From Polytrichum commune (taxonomy: Eukaryota; Streptophyta; Polytrichopsida; Polytrichales; Polytrichaceae), in NCBI GenBank assembly GCA_950295325.1, contig OX485808.1, positions 40,444,527 through 40,508,526 of the forward strand: a stretch of DNA of 64,000 bases, in the 5' to 3' direction. Of this stretch, positions 1 through 10,300 are shown in pieces. The notes beneath the pieces were generated by a model that worked only from the letters and a program-made list of their open reading frames with translations, did no database searches and was not told the origin of the DNA. Made by a program: the position numbers and the translations under genes. Position 1 is the stretch's first letter; the number at the start of each line of letters is the position of its first letter.

Positions 1-1229
1 CAGGATGCCTGATACGCCCTCTTTTTATTCCCCATGTTGAAAAACCTGGAGATGTCACTGAGGACGGTCTCGTTGTCCGACCAAACCACCAGTGTCTTCC
101 ATACCTTCAGCTTCTCCTTCTGGTTGTTGGGGTCGTCCCATTCAGTCATCAGCTGGATTTTTTTGGAGGCCTCGACACTATGCTGGCCGTCAATCAGCCA
201 GAAATCTCCTTTAGAAATCGCCAGCCACATATCAGCCGTAGGCATTCTTTTTAGCCCCTGGGGCATCACGACAATTGTCTGCCTGTCGTCCTTGAACTGC
301 CCGCCCAAGATTTGAGCGACCATCCAATCGACATAGGCATCCTCCTTGGCTCGAACACACTTTTCAGGTGGCGCAAGGTGGCATTGTGCAATGTTCACCT
401 CGAACTTGAAGTCCCTGCCCATGAAGAAGCAATGGAGGCATTTCGTCTCAAAATTGTCGTTGATTTTTTTAATTTCCCCAGCATCAACCTCTTGGCCAGG
501 CTTGGGCATCCGCAACTCTGGCGAAACTGGCTCGGTGGTCATGACTGATGACTCTCTTGCCCTTTTCGACGGGGTCGTCTGCCGGCTTCCTGAGGGCGTT
601 GGCGTCTCGCTGTCAGCCGGAGTCGAGGTAGTGCTCGTTCTCCTAGAATATGCCAGAACCGCCCGCGGAATCCTCACAGATTGGGGTCTGGAGGAACCTG
701 CTCCTTCTTCTGTCTTGGCCTTCCGCTTGACAGGTTGTTGCGTTTTTGGTTTGCTTTGCAACGCCTTATTCAAAACCGTGATCGCTTGTTTCAGTTTTGT
801 GAACCTGCTAGCGACCTTGGTGTTCGATACAGTGCCATCTATGAAGATGGTCTCCGGTTTTATGGTGTCCGGGTCAACGCACATCTCCTTGGCGTATAGG
901 GGGTCGAAAGCCTCGGAGAATTGGTGCATGAACATATGCACGTTCTGCACGGCGGAGTTCTCTAGAATAACGTCCACGTGCTCCCAGAGAGGTTGGACGG
1001 AAGCAACCTCCCATCCCGTCAGCGTTGCCCAGGTGTGTTGCTCGTGGGTCCCCACTTTCACCACGAACAAGAGCTTGTACTGGGAGGCTTTCACAACCTG
1101 AACGGACCACGCAAGAATGATTCCATCCTTTGGGACGTATGAGTCGTCCTGTGGAGTTTCGTACTCCTCCCAAAGGTGGTCTGGGGCGAGCATGAACCAC
1201 CTCTCTCCAGGTCTCTTTTTAGTGGCCAT
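1..1229 (-). CDS. Partial ORF with a DGQH (ParB/DGQHR-like) domain, runs off the left end
   Basis: An uninterrupted minus-strand frame of 409 codons continues past base 1. The ATG at 1229-1227 follows ...TGGACTTACAG, a good splice acceptor, so an upstream (perhaps untranslated) exon is likely. Residues about 1-135 are a globular region rich in Trp and aromatics. About 150-255 is a low-complexity Lys/Ser/Thr/Pro linker. From about 275 a Cys-containing region (CLHCFF, then CHLAPPEKC) leads into a segment reading FWLIDGQHSVEASKKI at about 343-358, then SDNETVLSDISRFFNMGNK. The DGQH motif followed by an alanine helix and an F-N-x-x-N-K segment resembles the ParB/sulfiredoxin fold and DGQHR/DndB-type domains; this assignment is by motif only. 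Codon use is markedly more GC-rich than the surroundings. The gene is divergent from the DUF7869-like pseudogene, and copies of the same palindrome lie in its 5' region. It is probably an element gene; its function is unknown. Confidence 0.7.
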   Translation of the reverse strand, partial: MATKKRPGERWFMLAPDHLWEEYETPQDDSYVPKDGIILAWSVQVVKASQYKLLFVVKVGTHEQHTWATLTGWEVASVQPLWEHVDVILENSAVQNVHMFMHQFSEAFDPLYAKEMCVDPDTIKPETIFIDGTVSNTKVASRFTKLKQAITVLNKALQSKPKTQQPVKRKAKTEEGAGSSRPQSVRIPRAVLAYSRRTSTTSTPADSETPTPSGSRQTTPSKRARESSVMTTEPVSPELRMPKPGQEVDAGEIKKINDNFETKCLHCFFMGRDFKFEVNIAQCHLAPPEKCVRAKEDAYVDWMVAQILGGQFKDDRQTIVVMPQGLKRMPTADMWLAISKGDFWLIDGQHSVEASKKIQLMTEWDDPNNQKEKLKVWKTLVVWSDNETVLSDISRFFNMGNKKRAYQAS

Positions 1230-1255
1230 CTGTAAGTCCAGAACAAAATTGTTAG

Positions 1256-1672
1256 TTTAGGTCGATCGACCCAAAGTTTTTCAACTTGGATTGAACATCA
1301 GTGCGAATTGAAGGGTGCTCTACTGGCCATCATGAATAGGTTTGGGTCGACCGACCCAAACCCAAGCCTCGAATAGCCTAATCGTATAAGAATTATTGGT
1401 AGAATTAGGGTCTTAAGAATATGAATATATTGAATATTGTGTAGTGGTCAAATTATCCAACAGGAGAGCAATTTTTGGTGACCTTCTAGAGCCGTGCTGG
1501 ACGTATGTGGACATGCCAACAAATATCAGACGATTTCAAATTATAGCCATTTGAATATAATTTCTTGTTGATGGTGGGAAGGATGTTTATTTTGGGATAT
1601 TGGATTTGTAGGTTGCAGAGTTTGGGTCGAGCGACCCAAACCAGCTGCAGAGTTTGGGTCGGTCGACCCAAA
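1256..1672. repeat. Interrupted palindromes upstream of the DGQH gene
   Basis: Four copies of TTTGGGTC-N4-GACCCAAA lie at about 1258-1275 (degenerate left arm), 1341-1360, 1621-1640 and 1653-1672, with differing 4-bp centres (GATC-like, GACC, GAGC, GGTC). They sit between the putative minus-strand TATA box and the DGQH gene start. The same motif makes up the tandem array at 5783-7161. Confidence 0.85.
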
Positions 1673-1706
1673 CTAGCTGCCCAGTTAATTCTTTATGGGT
1701 TTGGGG

Positions 1707-1716
1707 TTTTATATAG
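1707..1716 (-). promoter_or_regulatory. Putative TATA box for the DGQH gene
   Basis: Read on the minus strand this is CTATATAAAA, a close match to the plant TATA consensus, about 480 bp upstream of the ATG. Transcription starting near 1680 would run through the palindromes and a 5' intron ending at 1230. This is inferred from position and consensus only. Confidence 0.4.
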
Positions 1717-1775
1717 AGGTTTCGGGCGTCTACCGAAACCGTAGTGTTTCAATATTCACCCATCATGTTTTACGC

Positions 1776-1807
1776 TGCATATACAATGCTTATGCATTGT
1801 ATATGCA
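1776..1807. other. Perfect 14-bp hairpin
   Basis: TGCATATACAATGC, a TTAT loop, then the exact reverse complement. A second inverted repeat, AATCTGATTC/GAATCAGATT, lies at about 1908-1930. Both are in the region between the two divergent genes; no function is evident. Confidence 0.8.
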
Positions 1808-2065
1808 TGAAGACCCTAAAGGCTAAGAAGCAGGTTATGTTGAGTGAGATAAGTTACCTTGATGCAAGCTCTGCCAATCTGATGCTGTTTTGCGAATAGG
1901 TTTTGCGAATCTGATTCTTAGAATCAGATTACACCTGAACACTCAGATATCACTAACACTCACTAAAATTCCACTCACTGGATTTTACAAACAACTCACA
2001 CACACTTCAAAACAACAAAAGCACTCTGAAATCACTACAAGGGCGCACTTTAAAACAAAAACACA

Positions 2066-2540
2066 CTCCTAACCAACAAACACACACTGAAATCACTCAA
2101 TGCTCGTATTTTTAAACAAAACAACACTCCTAAACAACAAACACACTATGAAATCACTCAATGCGGATACTTTTACACAAAAACACTACCCTACTACAAT
2201 CACTCCTAAACCCTTACAAGAAGAAGAGAGAATGAGAGACGGCGAGAAGAATGAGAGAAGAGAGAAGGAGAGTATGAGAGAATGAGAGAATGAGAGAATG
2301 AGTGTAAATCGAAAGGCGCCGCTAGGCGGATGCGCCGCTTCCAGTCCTAACCAATAAACACACTCTGAAATCACTCAATGCTTGTATTTTTAAACAAAAC
2401 AACACTCCTAAACAACATACACACCCTGAAATCACTCAATGCGCATATTTTTACACAAAAACACTACCCCAACCCCTAAACACACTCTACAATCACTCCT
2501 AAACCCTTACAAGAAGAAGAGAGAATGAGAGAAGAGGGTT
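2066..2540. repeat. Direct repeat, period about 280 bp
   Basis: A segment running from TGCTCGTATTTTTAAACAAA through CACTCCTAAACCC to an AAGAAGAAGAGAGAATGAGAG purine run occurs twice, starting near 2100 and near 2380. The two copies are closely similar. The interval carries only short spurious frames. A further hairpin, CTAAGCCGCTA/TAGCGGCTTAG, lies at about 2867-2892. Confidence 0.7.
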
Positions 2541-2899
2541 ACAAGAATCAGAGAGGTGGAAAGGAATGAGAGAGAGAATGTGGGAAGCGGCGTTAGGCGG
2601 AGGCGCCGCTTCACGACAAGGTGAGAAATGAAGGAGAGAAAGGAGGGAGCTTGGCGCGGAGGGAGTTAAATAGACAAAGCGAAGGGTCGCCATGGGACCC
2701 AATCTGGGCCATGGGAGCGCCCCAAGCCCATCTACGGCTCACAAGCCTCGCGGGCAGCCACCCTGCCATGTGTCAACACCTTATTGGTGATGGTGGCTAC
2801 CCGAGGCTTCTGGGGTGCACACCTGGCGCCTAGCGGCCACCCAGCCTCCTGCCCGGCCCCGGCCTTCTAAGCCGCTATCTATAGCGGCTTAGCCCAAAA

Positions 2900-5360
2900 A
2901 TCGAAAAGCAACATAGCCTAAGGTATTGCACAAAATTAACACCATCACCAACTCTGATTTTAATGGTGTTCAATTCAATGGTCCCGCGTTGGAATTGCTT
3001 ACATCATAGAATGAATCCATTATTTGTTTTAGTATTTGAATATTGTAGTCATATGGAGTAAGATGAGAGCGATACAAAGTCTAAGAGGAGTATTTCATAA
3101 GTATATTGCAATCCTCAAATGCAATTGCACGGTGCAACAATTAAAATATGGTGACAATTTACATGGTCAAGGGTTTAGTGCTCTCTATTGTAATTTCTAT
3201 AACCCAAGTTCATAGAAGATAAGGCTCTAGCCTACAATGGATATTACCCACCCAAGTAGCATTAAATTCAACATTTATATCAGTACATAGAAGTTGACAT
3301 TTGAAGTACATGGGAGATACACAAAGATTACAAATTTATCTACTGCAACCCCATGGAGTTCAACATCATATGAAGCCATTTAAGCATTAAGCTTGATGTT
3401 CGATGATCCCTCCAACCTAAACCCTAAACCCTAAACACCGCAAGCCTTAAATGAATGGCACATAAGGTTAAATGACAGGGCCTTAGTGCTTGTAGTTTCC
3501 AATACAAATGTATATTGTCTTGACAACATCCTAATCATATGTGCTCACGATCATGTCAACCAATATTAAGTTATAACAATGTCTATCTAAAAAGAAGAGT
3601 ATAATAACTTGATTATAGTATATATGATCTTCATACTAGATTTCAAATGGACTTCATGATAGTTTCAAACATCCTTGAAAGAGTGAACTAAAAAGTCCTA
3701 TTCGTGATGGAATTCCCATTAATGCCTTTCACATAGGTTATCCATTGCCACACTTGTATGTTGGACAATGGATCAACGTTGTGTGCACACATTACAAACG
3801 TCACATGTTCTTTTAAAGCTTTTCTCATTTTATTGTTGCAAATTGAAAGTTGGCCAATTTATTCAAATTTGTCATGAGATCAATATTATTCCTTGTTTTC
3901 AATGTATAAGTCCTCATGTGAAAGTCTTCATAACGACATAAACTGTAATTGTATTTGGTCGCTTTGGCTATATGAAGTTTCATAATGTTGCCACATATAT
4001 TGTCAAGATATTATTTGAAATAAACCATAATATTTGAGTCCAAGTAGAGTAATATCCTGGAAGTACATAATTTAATTTGTATGCAATGCATCAATGTGAA
4101 GTTGTGGAGGATGGGTTCTCAAAATCAGTTATCAAATATCATTTTCTTCCCAATGGTGCATGTCATAGGCACATAAAATGAGACAGTCTACCCCCATCAA
4201 CAATAATTTTAATTTTTTTGACAAATATTGTTATAGGATATTGGAAGATATATTGGAGATCTTTCTTTATCATTTTTTTTCCATATCCTTACTAACACTA
4301 TATTCAAACATGTAACTTCAACATATTACCATAGATAATATTGAGTGTTTGAGTTTACATTTGATGTTACTTACTTTCATAGTGGTATTAGTATTGAGTA
4401 GATGCGTTCGTATTTAGTGTATCAAACTCTAAATATGTTATTTATTGTAGGGACACTACAACACTACATTTTTCGTCAAACATTTTTTAAAACAAATAAA
4501 GTTAACTACATTTTTTTGACAGGTCAAATCACAAATAACTTAAGTTACAAAACCCAACTACACAAAATATGATATCTAGTGTTTGATACCCTATATACAA
4601 GCGCATGCACTAAATATCAATAACCATATGAAAGTCAGTGACATAAAATGTAAACTCTCACAATAAGTATCATCTATGGTAATATGTGGAATTTACATGT
4701 TTGCAATTAGTGTTAGGAAGGATGTGAAAAGAAAAAATATACGTGAAAGTAGAAGGTAAGCGACACATTTATGTGTAACAGTAATTGTCAAAGATTTAAA
4801 AATTAATGTTGAGCATAGTAGGGTGGTAACAACACTAAATATAATGAAACACACACCCCATATTTTGTGTAGTTATTTCATCACGGAATTAGCAATGTCA
4901 TTTGATGGTTGGCGCCACGAAGAGCCACGAAGGCCACACATTAGTAAACTTGAAGTGAACTTCAAGATGGATTCAAATATCATTAACAGATTGAACTAAA
5001 AAGCGACATTGGTAGTTAGTATCCCTTTAACAACGTCCACATACGTTCCTCATTGCCACACTTGCATGCGAGATAATAGAGCAATGTTCTAGGGTTTAGG
5101 GTTTAGGGGAGACAAATAAATAATTTTATTCATCACGACAATGGCCTCAAGCCTTGGAAACCCTTTCATAATTGTAGCCTCCAAATGGCCCAAACCCCAC
5201 CTAAATAGGTTTACACTTGAAAGCATTGAATGGAGTTAAAATATTTGTTAAAATATACCGTCATGACACTTGAAAAAATTAATGTGGCCGCCACCCTTCC
5301 TCCCAACGGCGTATTTCATATCCACACAAGACAAAAAAAAAAGATTAAATATCATAGACT
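2900..5360. other. AT-rich non-coding interval with telomere-like words
   Basis: No credible coding frame. Short telomere-type runs occur in opposite orientations, CCTAAACCCTAAACCCTAAA near 3415 and TTTAGGGTTTAGGG near 5092. Segments around 3640-3780 and 4950-5080 are diverged direct repeats of each other (sharing GTGAACTAAAAAG-like and ATTGCCACACTTG words). The foldback at 4200-4880 lies inside. Confidence 0.6.
4200..4880. mobile_element. Foldback element with about 170-bp arms
   Basis: The left arm (about 4280-4450: TCCTTACTAACACTA, TTACCATAGAT, TATTTAGTGTATCAAAC) is repeated in inverted orientation at about 4569-4740. Related sequence recurs at 41930-42340, and part of it at 40880-41020, so this is a dispersed family rich in TTTAGTGT words. 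No protein is encoded. Exact ends and target duplication were not resolved. Confidence 0.65.
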
Positions 5361-5523
5361 AAGGCATATGACAGCTGGGGTATCAGAGGGGCATTGATAG
5401 ATGCGCATTTTCTACTATAAACAAAAAACGGGGAATTATGTTAGGACGTTTGAAATAACCTCTGCAGGAGAACAAGGCGGGAAAGGCATCCAATGAGGAA
5501 GTCCGAGAAATAGAGGTGGATAG

Positions 5524-5530
5524 TATAAAG
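5524..5530 (+). promoter_or_regulatory. Putative TATA box upstream of the DUF7869-like gene
   Basis: TATAAAG in a GC-richer context (GTGGATAGTATAAAGGGACG). It lies upstream of the 79-bp array, mirroring the TATA box and palindrome order seen for the divergent gene. A second TATA-like word, TATATAAG, is at about 7281, closer to the first coding exon. Inference only. Confidence 0.3.
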
Positions 5531-5782
5531 GGACGCACCCCCCAAAAGTCTGTCATTTTTTGCTCTTCTCCCACTCTTGAATTCGTAGAGAGAACTCTTA
5601 GTCGGAGCTATACTTCAAGGTTCGTGCATGCTGCCGTTCATTAGCACTTATCCACAGCATGCAAGTTCATGAGCACCTATCCACAGCATGGAAGCCCACC
5701 GTGAACTTTGCAATGAGCTCAAAATCAACACATTTCGGATTATCCGCCGGATTTTGAGGGTTTTAGTGTGACTCTTATCAGG

Positions 5783-7161
5783 TTTGGGTCGGTCGACCCA
5801 AACCCCTCCGCTAGTGTGGGCGGGTTTCAGCCTGACCCTGATCAGGTTTGGGTCGGTCAACCCAAACCCCTCCACTAGTGTGGGCAGGTTTCAGCCTGAT
5901 CCAAACCTATCCCCTCGTGAGGCAGGTACTAGAGTGGACAAGGAGCCCATCCTGGCCCTCAAGGTTTGGGTCGGTCGACCCAAACCTATACCCTCCTGAG
6001 GCAAGTACTATGGTGGACACGGAGTCCATCTTGCCCCTCAAGGTTTGGGTCGGTCGACCCAAACCTTTACTCTCATGAGGCAGGTACTAGGGTGGACACG
6101 GAGTCCATCCTGCCCCTCAAAGTTTGGGTCGGTCGACCCAAACCCACCCTCACATGGGGCAGGTACTAGGGTGCACACGGAGCCCATCCTGCCCCTCAAT
6201 GTTTGGGTCGGTTGACCCAAACCTATCCCCTCGTGAGGCAGGGTCTAGAGTGGACAAGGAGCCCATCCTGGCCCTCAAGGTTTGGGTCGGTCGACCCAAA
6301 CCTATCCCCTCGTGAGGCAGGGTCTAGAGTGGACAAGGAGCCCATCCTGGCCCTCAAGGTTTGGGTCGGTCGACCCAAACCTATCCCCTCGTGAGGCAGG
6401 GTCTAGAGTGGACAAGGAGCCCATCTTGGCCCTCAAGGTTTGGGTCGGTCGACCCAAACCTATCCCCTCGTGAGGCAGGGTCTAGAGTGGACAAGGAGCC
6501 CATCCTGGCCCTCAAGGTTTGGGTCAGTCGACCCAAACCTATACTCTCATGAGGCAGGTACTAGGGTGGACACGGAGTCCATCCTGCCCCTCAAGGTTTG
6601 GGTCGGTCGACCCAAACCTATACCCTCATGAGGCAGGTACTATGGTGGACACGGAGTCCATCTTATCCCTCAAGGTTTGGGTCGGTCGACCCAAACCCAC
6701 CTTCACATGAGGCAGGTACTAGGGTGCACACGGAGACCATCTTGCCCCTGAAGGTTTGGGTCAGTCGACCCAAACCCACCCCCACGTGAGGCAGGTACTA
6801 GGGTGCACACGGAGACCATCCTGCCCCTGAAGGTTTGGGTCGGTCGACCCAAACCCACCCCCACGTGAGGCAGGTACTAGGGTGGACTTTGAGCCCTTCC
6901 TGCCCTATAAGGTTTGGGTCGGTCGACCCAAACCTTGTCCCACAGTGGGCATGTACTAGGTTTGACCCATCCCATTGCCCTTACATAATTTGGGACGGTC
7001 TACCCAATCCATCCCCACTGTGTGGGTGCTCTCTGTTATGAGCTTGAACCCATCTTGCGAAAAGGTTTGGGTCGCTCGACCCAATTTATCCCCACTGTTT
7101 GGATGGAGTCTGGATGACCATGATCCCATCGTGCCACAAGGTTTGGGTAGGTCGACCCAAA
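5783..7161 (+). repeat. 79-bp tandem array of an interrupted palindrome
   Basis: Each unit carries TTTGGGTCGGTCGACCCAAA followed by spacer such as CCTATCCCCTCGTGAGGCAG and GGACAAGGAGCCCATCCTGG. Palindromes start at 5783 and 5847, then at 5965 and every 79 bp to 6913 (13 copies), then degenerate copies at about 6989, 7066 and 7142. Units at 6202-6518 are almost identical, which suggests recent amplification. Because 79 is not a multiple of 3, short overlapping frames beginning MGRSTQT appear in shifting frames and are not genes. The array ends about 200 bp before the DUF7869-like coding region. Confidence 0.95.
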
Positions 7162-7354
7162 CCCAGACCCACCGTGTGGATGGGCTCTAAATGATAGTGT
7201 GTCCACTGGCCAACCCAAACCTTTACAAAGCCAATGGCATAGCAGTCATATGAACATGTATGAACACTGAGTATTTGCAATATTGTTTATATAAGATGGT
7301 TTTTGTATTATTCGATTGGAACCTACAATTTTTGTGGTTTCTTGATAAGGTTCA

Positions 7355-10300
7355 ATGTTCATGTGTGTAGGCAGAATGAATGGGTTTAGTGAAAGAGGGG
7401 ATTGGTCATCTGAAGATATGGCCACTTGGCCATCTGCATCTGAGGATGAGATAGACATTGTCGGGGAGGATACTTTGGCTGACAGTGCAGATGAAGATCA
7501 TTTGGATTTACCTTCGCCTTCGGTACCGCAATGTCCCATTGCTGAATGTACGGGACTCTCAAGGGCTTCATGGGTGAATTTGGAGGTGGTACTTCTTAAT
7601 GACAGTGGAGTTGTTGTGGCGGAGGGAATTTGTCGCAACACCCATCCACAAGATTGCATTGATGAAAACCCGCTTGGCACCGAGGACGTTGGGGTTGTCA
7701 TATTGGATTCGCTCGTTCATTCCGATGTGGATCCCACTCATAGGTTCTCCCTCCGGAGGTGGCCATTGAGGAATGTCACGATTGATGGAGTTAGTTTGTG
7801 TGAACATGAGCAACGACACTTGCAAATCCAAAAAGAGCAGCAATCAAACATGCGGCCACGCAAGGGTCAAAGAAAGTACGATACATTGGCACGTCCTGCT
7901 CTGTCTGCAACTGATTGTAAACGTCAAATGTTGCTCGGGGAGGAGTCCATAAGAGAAGTTGCCACAAAGGATTGTTGTGTGCATCGTTGTTGCCAATTGT
8001 TTCCCCGGGATAAATTGAAGGCCATCCGCGAAGAAATGTGGCTTGGTGATTTCCGTCTAAGATCCACCAAAAAACTTGATGTGCATAGGGCGATACATGT
8101 GAATGGGGCGGGTCGCAAGGTCATCACCATTGAGAGCATAGACGTGTGTTGCAAGGCATGGTACACCATTTGTCGCAACCCTTGCTAGGTCCCTTAATAA
8201 TCTTGCCAATTTTCAATTCTAGCAAAGGTTACGAGTCGCTAACCCTTCGCATTCCGCCATGCTAATGGTTAGCTCCTCCTACCCCGGACCTTATAGTTCA
8301 TAGGAGGGAACCAACCCTCCTACTTTGCTTTCGGGGCTCACCCCTTAATCGGTAACCCATTTCCCCAATGTGGACTTCCATCCATGGAAGTCCAATCCTA
8401 TGTTGATCATCGCGTTGCCGGAGCAACACTACAACAACCCGAACCATACTAGGCAACTATAGCCTCACAATGGGCCAATGCCCATGGAGGCCGTGCCGTT
8501 CGGCCTCGGGTGGGTGAGGCCACACCACCTCACCCATATAAGCCTCTAGGACTTCACGCGGGGCCCCTACCCCACCGTCAACCAACCTCTTGTCTCTCTA
8601 CCAAGAGTTGGGGCCAAGTGGACATTTTCCTTTAGCTGCTGGGCCTAGAACCCCCCAGCAGCTTCAGACCATCATAACTTCCTTGTATGATGTCTGATCA
8701 TAACCACCAACCACTCCATCTTCATCTACGTTTCACGTAGATGCCGATGGACTCCTCACTTGCCCCATTCGGGCAAGTTATGAGGACGTTATGCCTCTTT
8801 GAACCTTGGCAGTCCCGGGAGTCACTCCCAGGCACTGCTGAACCAGGGCGCTGTCCCGGGACAGCGCCCCACTCAAATGGCCATAACTCCTAGCTCACAC
8901 CTCCGATTGAGGTGTTCTTGAGCTTTCTAGAATCACCACGCCATGAGCTACGCATAACTCATGGCCTTACCCTTGTGCCTCCTAGTCTTCGTGGGTGGGA
9001 GGCGTTCCCAACGCCCGGGGCCCTCACCCACACTAGGATCACTTGGGCCCTCTCACCAACGGCGCCACAAGTCCCGGGTGTCACTCCGGGGTCCCCCTTG
9101 TGCCCATGGTGTTTCGGGCACTCCTCATGGAGAGGTGCGCGACACCATTCATGGTGTGTCGAAAGCGGACTTTTAGAGACAAGCTGCTTATGCCAAGGAA
9201 GGCCGCCGGTCCCGTCACCATGGGAACGTGGGTTTAAAGAAACCTAGGGAAGCAACAAGGCAAGCAACGGCCACTCTAGCAACCATCATTGTCCCACTTG
9301 CCGATACAATGCCGTACAAAACACGCATACTCACAACTGGTGAAAAGGTTGTGGAGAAAGTTCTTCCCACAGGCACAAAATAGAAAGACATATTGTTGGA
9401 TGTAAATGCAGTTGGCGAGAAGATTGGGTTGGAGCCAATTTCATCGTCAAAATTGAGTGCAATCAAGAAAGCAAACTTCAGCGAATACATTACAAAAAGA
9501 CGAGGGGACAAATTTGTAAGGTGCTCTAATTGCGAGAAGTTGAAGCGCCTTCGGGATGCACACACGATGGGTACCGAGTCGTTTGCGGTGCATCAATTGA
9601 ACTATTTCAAGCACGTAAACATGCAAGAGGCACACCGTAATGATTACTACACAAATAGAGCTTTGTCCATCTCCAGGCCCTTGGAAGTTCTTACGGTCAT
9701 CCATGACAAAATGAACCATGCCAAGACAGCCTCCCCATGTTTTGCAAAACGAATCAAGGCCACGGATGGGTTTTTTAAGTTGCCTGTATCGGTTACAGGT
9801 GATCTTCGAAACAATGTTATGACATACCCTAAATATTGCTGTATTTTATTCCGTGATGTACTTGAAAACATTGATTCACTCAAAACGATTTAGACATACA
9901 TAGATACTAATCACTTTGGGTTGGCATTGTAGGAATGATTGCACATGGACACGGTGATGTCAAGTTTGCCCATTATGCTCTTGATTTGTATCCAGCAGAT
10001 TCAAACCACACGATAGGGTCATTTGCAAGGCTTTTGCGTTATTTAGAGAAACCGCCAGCCTATTCTTCAGGATTGTTATTTGAAAACACGGGTTCAACAC
10101 CTTTATATGAAGCAGTGATGGATGGAAAAGATGTATGCTTGCATTCGTTGCCCGAACCACCCAGTGAACCCGTGATAGCCAAGAAGTTGCCCCCCACTTT
10201 GCGTGTCCAATTGGACAATTGTGCCAAGGACAATAAAAGTAGATATGTATTTGCATATTGGTCGTTGTTGGTTGCGAAAGGCATTTTCAAGGAGGTTTTT

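Noticed and set aside
346-1101. 251-codon plus-strand open frame
   Set aside because: It is antisense to the continuous DGQH-motif frame on the minus strand, whose protein has domain-like organisation; the plus frame shows none.
1776-1807. Perfect hairpin as a microRNA precursor
   Set aside because: A 14-bp stem with a 4-nt loop is far too short for a plant microRNA precursor.
3413-5108. Telomere-like CCCTAAA and TTTAGGG runs as signs of a chromosome end
   Set aside because: Only two to three units each, in opposite orientations and with normal sequence on both sides; most likely short interstitial words.
5784-7041. Series of overlapping 60-70 codon frames beginning MGRSTQT
   Set aside because: They come from the 79-bp tandem repeat, shift frame with each unit, and overlap one another; they are a repeat artefact.
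8912-9247. Open frames of up to 111 codons in the 8.9-9.2 kb region
   Set aside because: They overlap the solo LTR and the junction with the DUF7869-like gene; the GC-rich LTR simply lacks stops.
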